A stretch of DNA of 64,000 nucleotides from Hyperoplus lanceolatus (Eukaryota; Chordata; Actinopteri; Uranoscopiformes; Ammodytidae), in the NCBI GenBank assembly GCA_026929865.2, contig CM049416.1, positions 13,632,001 to 13,696,000 of the forward strand. Reading direction: 5' to 3'. The notes below the pieces were generated by a model that was not told where the DNA came from, did no database searches, and saw only the letters and a program-made list of their open reading frames with translations. Both the position numbers and the translations under genes were made by a program. Positions 55,701-64,000 of this stretch are shown piece after piece (position 1 is the first letter of the stretch; each line of letters starts with the position of its first letter).

Positions 55701-57330
55701 CAAAAACACACGCATACACACACACACACACACACACAAGTATCTAAGGAGACTGCTGAACCATGACTTACATCGCTTATACCACGTGACACCTCGTGCT
55801 GTTTCGCAGAGACTCTAGATCATCAGGGATTCTTTCAAAGTGCATTATTGTTATATAAGATGTGGTAGGTAGCCCAATCAATAGTAACAACTTAAACCTC
55901 ATGCTTACAGCTATGCCCCCTGGTTGAAAACATCAGCACTGACCAGGGTTCACATGCTGAAAAATGGAATTGTTTTATCTTGTTTAATATCTCCTTAAGA
56001 CCAGGATTACCAAATAACTCTAGCTGTCAGGTTCTAATTTTTATTGTTAAAGATGTAATACAAACTCTCCAGTTTTACTTGTGATTCTTCTTTATTGTCA
56101 GCTGAACTTGTTTTATTAATTAATTATTAAACTATTCATTTGAATTTTGCACTTCTGCCAGTGGGTTTTTTGCTTTTCTACTACTAATCAAAAACCCTTT
56201 ATTTACATTTGGCTTTGTCTTATACGGTATTTCTTGTCAAATGAGTAAAACATATATTTAAATAGTAATTCAGGGAGAAAAACACGTTAACAGTCTTTGC
56301 AGCTTGCCAAAAAAGATAACAGACAACATTCTGCTGAACACTGTTGGGGTCGTATTCAAACCTTTGAGCTCTTCTTCCCACTTCCTGTCAAATCGAAATC
56401 GACACTGAAACTCTCTCTTTGCGTCGGCTCAGAGGATGTGTGAGTCAGTGATTCAGGCAGTGTCTCTTTGAATCAAGTCAATATTAGGGGACTTTTTCAA
56501 GAAAAAATCCAAGGGAAAGCTTCCCTGTGCTTATTTTAATAAGGTCAATGTGGTTAACCAAACAATTAAATGTGACGTTTCATTCTAAAAATAGACCTCA
56601 TTCTAACTGTATAACAGAAATATTTTGGATTCAATTCTTAATTACTATTAATTCTGCGTAATCAAGTTTTGTGTTAAATCCAGAAACTTTGATTTACACC
56701 ATGTTTTTGAATGCACACGATAAAACTTAGCAGACACTGCCACCTTGTGGTGTCCTTTTCATGGAACATTGAAATAACTTTTACACTCCAGGGGGAAAAG
56801 CCTTTTTAGAACCTTGGAAAGGGAGGTAGGTAATGAGATAATTAGGGACACCTGTGAGCCTAGGGCAGGGGAAACACTAACAACCCGTATTATATGGAGG
56901 AGAAAGGAAAGAGAGATATTTAAAATACTCCATCCTCTGTGCAGGGTATAAGCACTCAAGTGTGATTTTCTGGATAATTTGCTGCTGGGTAAGGATGATC
57001 TCCGGAGCAGGTTTGATCAATGTTTTTTTCTTATTTAATTATGATTATCTTCCTTCATCATTCCAGGCTCCTTGTATATTATACCCGTTTGCTAGGCATT
57101 CATGACCAAACACTGACTAGAGTAGAAATGAGTTTTTCCTTTAATTGAATTTATTGAGAAGATTATATCTGAAGAAACATCTGTGATGACTGTCCATTTC
57201 AAATGTAATTGATGTTGGTCAATGCTGATTGGATCAAGATACTGTCTTTCTTAATACTACCACTCAGGGGCGCCAACGTTAGACATATAGAAACTGTACA
57301 CAGTGGCATTAAAATCCTTGCTTTAAAGGG
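55701..57330 (+). other. prr5 3'UTR and downstream sequence (end not defined)
   Basis: Starts with a CA run (55712-55739). A/T-rich; no canonical AATAAA was noted in the first kilobase, only variants. No further gene seen. Confidence 0.45.
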
Positions 57331-57900
57331 GACATATTATGCAAAATCTCGGTTTTAAAGGTGTATTTCCAAGGTCTACTAGAAAAGGTTTTCATGGTTT
57401 ATTGTTCAAAAAACCCAATAGTTTTCTACCATTTCCCATTTCTTCATCGCCTTTTCCAGCCTTCTCTGCCCTCTATCTCAAAAGGTAGGTTTTGACAGCT
57501 TACCCCCCTTCGCAAAATACTAGTCTGCTCTGACTGGTCAGATCTACATGGGCGTGCATGCGCCGCCCTGCTCATTTACTCTATTCCTACCGACATGGGC
57601 ATGGCACACGCCCAGCTGTCAGTTTTGTTTACTTTTGGCCAATGCAGCATGGAGACCAATGTAAACATGTTTAGCTTCATTTCTACCACAAATATCGGCA
57701 CACTAACCAGTTCTAAACTAAAAGATGTACAACTGAACCTGTTCAGACAGGAGTCTGAGCTGAAAACTGTGAAAATGGCATCAATATTTCTGATTTCCCT
57801 GACATTATCCTCAGGTAAATACTGTTTAATTATGTCAGTCAATAACATAATTTGAGCTAAGTATTTATGCATAAACTCTCTAAACTGGTAACATACACCC
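57325..57900. repeat. Dispersed teleost repeat, probable DNA-transposon remnant
   Basis: TTTAAAGGGGACATATTATG at 57325 is the edge of a repeat I recognise as common in fish genomes. A matching opposite terminus was not found, so the right edge is a guess and the copy may be truncated. The open frame at 57595-57855 lies within it. Confidence 0.45.
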
Positions 57901-58331
57901 TGTTTTACGTTTTATGATTTACAGCCCAGTGGAGTGAAAAAGCTTTGGTTGTGAACCGATACTGAGTTGACATGTAAAAATGTACAGTAACCATAATGGA
58001 AAAGAATGTATCCTGAATCATGTCAAGATTCACTGGAAAGGCATTATCTTTTGTAAAATGTATGGTTGAAATAATTATGCTTTAGGTTTGTCAGAGCTGC
58101 AAATTATCTGACATTTCAATATCTAGTAGATAATGTATAATTTGTATTGTGATCACTCATTCATAATAAAGTTACCGTTAAAAAATGTATTGTGTTGCTT
58201 ACTGTCACTGTTTGCTACCTGTAGTAAAGGATTACTTGAAACTCACACTTTCATCTCGCTGAAGATTTTCTCTGATAAAACAGTATCATTACATTTTAAA
58301 AAGACCAAAAACATCCTTAAAAATAAAGCAG

Positions 58332-58337
58332 TTTATT
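58332..58337 (-). terminator. Candidate poly(A) signal for the - strand exon
   Basis: TTTATT on the + strand, that is AATAAA on the - strand, 61 nt after the stop codon. Confidence 0.5.
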
Positions 58338-58397
58338 CATAGCCAGTGGAATGAAAATATGAAGTGTACATATCAAACAGAAGCAAAGCCATAACTT

Positions 58398-58533
58398 TTA
58401 TGTAACTGTCCAGTTGTTGTTGGGCCCTGAAGAAGACCATCTGTCCCACCCAGTGAACACATCCTCCTCTGAAGGAACGGATAGTGTGACGGTCTTGGTG
58501 GCTCCGTCCGGCTCCATCAGGTCACTCAGACAC
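58398..58533 (-). CDS. Terminal coding exon of an unrecognised gene
   Basis: On the - strand: acceptor TGTTTTACAG|GTGTCTG, one base then 44 codons (CLSDLMEPDGATKTVTLSVP, SEEDVFTGWDRWSSSGPNNN, WTVT) and TAA. Of the three frames only this one is open past the acceptor. An AATAAA on the same strand lies 61 nt after the stop (58332-58337). The ending is hydrophilic with three Trp; I do not recognise the protein. Upstream exons would lie at higher coordinates, beyond the Harbinger-like element. Confidence 0.5.
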
Positions 58534-58726
58534 CTGTAAAACATGGCACATCAATATTACATCGTGTAACCTAGCTGACATGTATAGGCCTACATCATAC
58601 ATCTGTTATGGCAAAGCTACAACAAATTCAGTATAGCCCTGGCTCGATAAGCAACAAGTTCTGAGTGATACTGTGTGATTTTTGAAATATAATGGACAGG
58701 AAACAAACACCAGCAGAGACAACTTA

Positions 58727-59613
58727 GGGCCCACTCACACTAGTGCCATTTGCCTGTTCCGTGCTCAGCACGATTCAGCACGATTCCCCCCCCTCCCCAC
58801 TCCCCCCACTGGCCCGTGCTCACACTGCTTGTGGCCTGGGCACACTTCCACCTTGCCTACGTCACCGTGCGCGTTTAGGATTTGGAGCGCAGTCTTGTAG
58901 GCTATACGACTGTTTGTGAATATTTTCATCCGGCCAAATTTGCATCAAATATTCCACTTCCACATTAGAGCAACGAGAATCCTTAAGCTAAGCTATTGTT
59001 TTTTTTAATGTAGCCTTGACGTAATAGGTCGCGGTGGACAGTCTCATATTTGTGCAGCACGCTGTTTATTATTAATATAACGGCCCGTCATCAGACCATA
59101 CGTACCAGATGGTTTTATACACATCGATCGCTCCATCAAATCCAAGTCAGAACCTTTTGTATGGGCAGAGATCGTTTTTTTAAGTGTCTTTATAAAGTTT
59201 CTTGTTGGTGTAGGCTACTGTTTCCTTATCACCGGACCGCGGTGGTTTTGTTCGTCCCGCCGAGGCGTTGAAGCGACGGGAGGAAAAGTAAACCGACCGG
59301 TCGAAACCTTTGCTTTGCTTTCGCGCTCACCTATTTGCCCCCCTCTTTATTACCCACACCAGCCACACACACGTTAATTCTCCACTTAAGCTACAAGTCC
59401 GGGTGGGCAACGGTGCCGACTAATAAGGCGCGGACTAACGCCTAGCACCTAAAAATCACTCAGGCCGCCGGGGGGCGGTCATCTCATTAGCCGGCCACGC
59501 ACACCCTCCCAAGTGTGCCGGGCCAGGGCCCGTGCGGATACGGTTGGCGGGTCACACAGCCAAACGTTCAGCTTCGTAGCTAGGTGGGCCGCGGCCCTAG
59601 TGTGAGTGGCCCC
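58727..59613. mobile_element. Harbinger-like non-autonomous element (MITE), 887 bp
   Basis: Inverted termini: GGGCCCACTCACACTAG at the left, GGGGCCACTCACACTAG at the right when read on the - strand (16 of 17 match). Flanked by TTA on both sides (58724-58726, 59614-59616); 3-bp TWA duplications are typical of PIF/Harbinger. The interior is strikingly GC/CpG-rich compared with its surroundings and has no transposase. Confidence 0.9.
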
Positions 59614-59616
59614 TTA

Positions 59617-60200
59617 CAGACCCTGTCGATGTGTACTTTACACGGAGTCATGTAATAGGCCTACGCGCTTGTACTACAGGTTTATTTTGCTTAAAAAACG
59701 CAGCCCCTCTCCCGCACAAACGAGTCTTGCCCACATCGGTGAATTGGGTCGGTCACCCTAACACACACGTCCGCAGCTTATTGCGGTGTGTCTTGAGCTA
59801 TACAATCAGACAGCTAGCAGGTAGCAAGATGAAGCTATTAAAAAAAACTCTTCAGTTTCCAACACACCCTACAGTTTCACCGTGTTTTTCACCAGGGCGT
59901 CACGCAGGACAACGAGCTCACAAAAGAGCCAAATAACAGTCACGCAAAAGACCACAGCCTAACCGTTAGCAAAAGCTAACGGTAAAGCAGCCGCTAAGCA
60001 ACACTAAACCCGCATTCTCTCATTTCAGTCGGTGTTGGTTATTATAGGAGGGATAAAATAAAGCACATTACAGACATTGAACAACAAACGGACATATTAT
60101 TTTTAAAAAGGACTACTTACATTTCGGACGGATGGTGTCCTCAGTATGCGCACAGTCCCCCAAATGTTTGTATGGAAGGTCTCGATGCCTAAATAAGCAA
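59617..60200. other. Unassigned sequence with candidate - strand exon end
   Basis: On the - strand a splice-donor-like GAAAT|GTAAGT lies at 60118/60119 and an acceptor-like TTGCTTATTTAG precedes 60186, framing about 68 nt. Its phase does not join the exon at 58533 directly. Too weak to call a gene. Confidence 0.25.
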
Positions 60201-60201
60201 C

Positions 60202-60204
60202 ATA

Positions 60205-60244
<40 letters not shown>

Positions 60245-60307
60245 CTATATATATACTATATATATACAACATAAACAATATAAATATATATACATATATA
60301 TATATAT
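60202..60307. repeat. (AT)n microsatellite, interrupted
   Basis: TA repeats with ACTATA and AACATAAACAATA interruptions. Confidence 0.93.
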
Positions 60308-61184
60308 ACACTATATAACCATATAATAACACAAAAAAAAACAACAAAAAAAAAAAGGGGAGGTGGGGTGTTGCATTTACCAAAGTGTTTAAAGTCGCAA
60401 GTAGCTCCAACCAAAAGAAATTTGGTGTTGGCCCGGCAATAAAATGGATCAAAAATTTAAGAAAAGTCGAAAAAGTTGCGCCCAACACCCCGGGGGGTGT
60501 TTGTCTTGTTCCAATACAAATCCCCCCTTTCTGGCCATCGAACCTCATCGGGTGTCGTTAAGTGGAATGTTCCCCTCTTCTGCTACGTAGCAATCCTTTC
60601 TTTTGGTGCCGCACCCCCCCAACCTCGAAGACTTGCACTAGGCCCGCTGGGCCAACTGCCCCTACAGGTTCCCCCTACTTGCTTTAAACGCCAAACCATT
60701 ACCCTGGTGTTTCCTCCCCTTAACTCTCTCTTCTTCTCGCCCTATCTGTGTTTTGTGGTGTTGGGCTTTCGCTTTTTTTTGGTTTTGTTTTTTACCTTCT
60801 TGTTTACCTACTGAATGCCTATGTACGCTTTGGCAACCAAGGTTATTTCCTACCCCCAATCCCCTCCCGTTTGGAAGGGTGTGGGTTGATGTGCTAACAA
60901 AGACTCAAAGTAAGCATACAAAGCTAAAATGGTCAATGTTTTCAACGTCTATAATTGTTCAGACACAATATCAAAAACCTTGATCATGGAATTTTACTTT
61001 GAAAGGCAAAACACAGTTTTTTGAGCTTAAATGTGCTTTATCTTATTCTTGTGCTCCCTTCTTTACAGGATGAGTCAAATGGATGGCTCTTCTAAATATG
61101 TGGTCACATTTCCAATTTCTTCCACGGTTTTCTAGAAACAAGGGGTTTTGCACTTCAAATCACAAATCACCCCACCTTCCCCTA
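60308..61184. other. Anomalous segment between two AT arrays, no gene seen
   Basis: Rich in homopolymer runs (A11 near 60346, C7 near 60616, CCCCGGGGGG near 60490). Short broken coding-like frames only. It may be poorly resolved sequence. Confidence 0.4.
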
Positions 61185-61233
61185 TACATACATATATATA
61201 TATATATATAATACATATATATATATATACTAT

Positions 61234-61275
<42 letters not shown>

Positions 61276-61295
61276 TATATATATATATATACATA

Positions 61296-61384
<89 letters not shown>
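61185..61384. repeat. (AT)n array, about 200 bp
   Basis: Nearly pure TA repeat with a few AC/GT interruptions; can fold into hairpins. Confidence 0.96.
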
Positions 61385-61388
<4 letters not shown>

Positions 61389-63187
61389 AATCTAAATTCC
61401 TATCGAAAATGCATGTTGCAAAATTTATGTCAAATAAAAACAAAGGAAAACGGATTTGAGTTGTCCTGCGTCCTCTCTCTCATCCCTGCCATTTCAAGTG
61501 TGGCAGGCACATATTAAACAACACCCATATAACTTGACAAGACATCTAAAATAATTTTTTTACGATTGCTTCCACTTCTTTCCACTATCTAGGTTAATTA
61601 AAAGTGAACAATTGTTTGGTAGTGTTTTTTCCTTTGGAAGTGCTCCTCTTAATTGGGGTTTGACAAAAAGGAAACAAACACATTTGAAATGCAGCTTATA
61701 TTTAATGGGTACTCATTGACATGGATTAAGTGTAAACCACAGTAAGCACTGCTTGACCTTGTAGCCTAGTAACGACCACGCTTCTAATTTAATTACAGCA
61801 TTGTGCAGTCACCTCTTCGTACATTCTGGCTTTAAAGAGCCGACATGAAAAAAATAAAAATCATTTGGAACAGATGCATACTATATTGATTTTACTGTTG
61901 CTCTCTGAGGAAAATACACGTCGACTTGGGTTCTGAGGAACGAAAATCTGAATGATCGAAGACAGTGATAAGCAGAGAAAGAGACATGTATCTATGCTGT
62001 GGTTTAAAAACATCAAAAACAAATATGTAAAGCAGGAACAAAGCACACTATTTGCAGAGCAAGAAGAAGCTGAACCCAGCTCAGCTTGTGACTGCTCTTC
62101 AGCTGTGCTTTCTTTTGGCATATAGTGGTAAGGAAGTGATATCAAACATTTACTGTATAACTGGGGTTTCCTCTTACAACTGTGTCTCCATGTAGTTTTG
62201 GGTTGGCCATAGTACATTCAGGAAAAAAAGAACATTCTTATGTGGCATTTGATAGCACCAATTTATACAAATCAATACTCTAAATAACTTTCTAACAGTT
62301 TTCTTCCATATTACAGCTCACGGGAAGTCCAGCTGTGTGTCAACATTAAGCTTCACACTGAAGGTTTGTGCTTCAACCCACATCATTCCCTACACAAACT
62401 TTACCTACACTAACATCTCCATTCAAGATACACTATATAGGCAACTGGTTACTACAGTAACATAGGGCCAGCCAGAACTAGCATAATCTCATAGTATTTT
62501 ACTCTTAATTCTCATAAATTGATGAAAAGAATTATTGTCCCATTCAGTTTATGCCAACGGATGACATAAACATGCAGATTTTCTTTTCAGTCTTTTAATT
62601 TAAAATGTTAAACTTACTCTTACTCTACTTCTCCTTGGGCTGAAAGATTTCTGAAGTAGTTGCAGACCACAAATTACTTTGATATTTATTTGCAACAAAA
62701 GTGAAGTTATCACTAAATGAAGACTATATCACTGCAGAAAGCTCTGTAAACATGACTTGTGTAAAACTGGCACGTTGAACTTCTTTTTGGATGAAAGTTA
62801 ACAGTTACGCTGATACATCGTATTTGAAACTTGAACTGTTTACTGACCACACTGGGCAAACAGTAGTAAGTGCTGATGCCAACACTTAATATCAGTGTTT
62901 ACATCTAATACTTGTTTCTCACGAGAGGAGATGATCTTTGCCCGACAGAATTACAAACACTTGTGGAAACCTATTTAGTATTTGTTTTCGTTAAGCATAT
63001 CCTGTAGGTAGTATTTCCCTTCATAAGAAATGGCAGGCCAAACATTCAGTATGTATATAGTCTTGCAAAAGATTTTCAGGGATGACCTGCATACGTATAT
63101 GCATTTCAAACTTAAATCTCAAAAGTCCATGATGTAAATATGATAGACACATATCTAACTCTGCCTACATAAACGCTCCAGAGAGGA
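61385..63187 (-). other. napepld 3'UTR and/or intergenic sequence
   Basis: Downstream (on the - strand) of the napepld stop. AATAAA-type hexamers occur on the - strand (for example TTTATT near 62685 on the + strand), so part is probably 3'UTR. No other gene seen. Confidence 0.45.
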
Positions 63188-63319
63188 TCAGTCAAAGACA
63201 TCGCCTGCCTGTGAAGCTATGAGGCGAGACTCCCCATGATGCAACGTGAAGAAGGATTCTGGCTTGAGTCCTTTCTGTTCCAGGGCCTCTCGGAGACGCA
63301 CAGGCGGCTCCAGGTAGTA
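63188..63319 (-). CDS. napepld: napepld last coding exon
   Basis: Acceptor TTCATCCAG before 63319; 132 nt, 43 codons plus TGA at 63188-63190. Encodes [40 protein letters not shown] and VFD. Human ends EDFFVLKHGESRYLNNDDENF; the last residues differ, as usual for this tail. Confidence 0.95.
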   Translation of the reverse strand, partial: YYLEPPVRLREALEQKGLKPESFFTLHHGESRLIASQAGDVFD

Positions 63320-63841
63320 CTGGATGAAGGAGAGAACCAGAGAAACAGTCAGTAATAAAGATCATCCTTGAGCTTCACCATGCTTGATAGATGGGTTAAT
63401 TTGAGTTCAGTGCTCCATGTTTTTGATTGTTAATAAAAGCCTTTTGTCAGCTCCTCTCTTACTTTCCAAACGAGCCGGAGGCGGCACTAAACTGTGTTAG
63501 CTCCAGAAATAGTCCTGTGGCTTAACAAACAATGATACCTTTGTTATGTTGTATTACCAGAACGTAATAGAGTGGCAGCAGAGCACTTTTGTACATCTCT
63601 CTGACAGCTGTAATACACATTCATACAAATTATACTAATGTAACAGTCAGCTTTATTTATGATCACTCTGGAAAGTCCCCACACACCAAGAATCAGTCAA
63701 TATCCTATTCACTCTAAAGGTTCTACCTCATAGGCGAGTGCAAAGGTTCCCCAGTGAATGGCCACAGACTGTTTGGCCTGAAGGTCTTGGTGAATCTGAA
63801 CAGCCTCTTCTGGATCTACATGCTGCCCCTGCATCATATCC
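63188..63841 (-). CDS. napepld: NAPE-hydrolysing phospholipase D, C-terminal part (last two coding exons; gene continues beyond window)
   Basis: NAPE-PLD is a membrane-associated zinc enzyme of the metallo-beta-lactamase fold. It cleaves N-acyl-phosphatidylethanolamines to N-acylethanolamines such as anandamide. The two exons on the - strand join in phase 0 to give [40 protein letters not shown] and [14 protein letters not shown] then the stop. These match human NAPE-PLD ([51 protein letters not shown]). The His of IHWGTF is, to my recollection, one of the metal ligands (His343 in human). Earlier metal-binding motifs lie outside the window. Confidence 0.95.
63727..63841 (-). CDS. napepld: napepld penultimate coding exon
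   Basis: Read on the - strand: acceptor TTTTTTAAG before 63841, donor TATGAG|GTAGAA below 63727. 115 nt, phase 1 in, 0 out, encoding [20 protein letters not shown] and [18 protein letters not shown]. Confidence 0.95.
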
Positions 63842-64000
63842 CTTAAAAAACAAAGAATATTCCACATTTATTACATTACACTTGACTCTTTAACAGCTGT
63901 GCATGGTCTTTTAAAATGCTTAATGCTAAAATTATATCAAATAACTTGTTTTGTACAGAATTTAAATGAGTGTAGCTTAGAGTTTATTAATGAGGTCATA

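Noticed and set aside
57595-57855. 86-codon + strand open frame (starts MGMAHAQLSVLF)
   Set aside because: Inside a common fish repeat; no protein similarity recognised and no splice or poly(A) context.
61861-62217. 118-codon - strand open frame downstream of napepld
   Set aside because: Low-complexity, unfamiliar composition in probable 3'UTR; the true napepld stop is at 63188.

Overview
This window comes from a vertebrate nuclear genome, almost certainly a ray-finned (teleost) fish. The genes are split into small exons with GT-AG introns. The encoded proteins match vertebrate WNK1, PRR5 and NAPE-PLD. The non-coding DNA is full of long (AC)n/(GT)n arrays and of Tc1/mariner, Harbinger-like and piggyBac-like elements typical of fish. 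There is no bacterial-style gene organisation, CRISPR array, rRNA or tRNA that I can see.

Layout. (1) 164-28052, + strand: the C-terminal part of a WNK1 lysine-deficient kinase gene. I placed 28 coding exons whose phases all join, including the large exon equivalent to mammalian HSN2 (2367-3896), four RFxV motifs, the PF2-like domain, the C-terminal coiled coil and the stop codon at 28050. The kinase domain lies upstream, outside the window. A 3'UTR of up to about 5 kb follows. (2) 33066-40130: intergenic, no gene seen. (3) 40200-55700, + strand: prr5 (Protor-1, an mTORC2 subunit). It has a CpG-rich candidate first exon, a coding start at 42608 and nine coding exons giving 479 residues. (4) 58332-58533, - strand: terminal coding exon of an unrecognised gene, with a stop and poly(A) signal. 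(5) 63188-63841, - strand: the last two coding exons of napepld; the rest lies beyond the window.

Functionally, WNK1 activates SPAK/OSR1 and so controls cation-chloride cotransport. PRR5 binds Rictor in mTORC2, which phosphorylates SGK1 and AKT, and these kinases act on WNK1. NAPE-PLD makes N-acylethanolamines. The wnk1-prr5 proximity is a linkage, not an operon.

Most notable signals: introns of prr5 that begin with (AC)n and end with (GT)n; two symmetric cassette exons and one GC-AG intron in wnk1; an exon whose two borders both cut the same RFQ|V motif; a palindromic Tc1-like element; a piggyBac-like element nested in another transposon; an 887-bp Harbinger-like MITE; and a repeat carrying perfect overlapping DR1 and ERE-type nuclear-receptor motifs.
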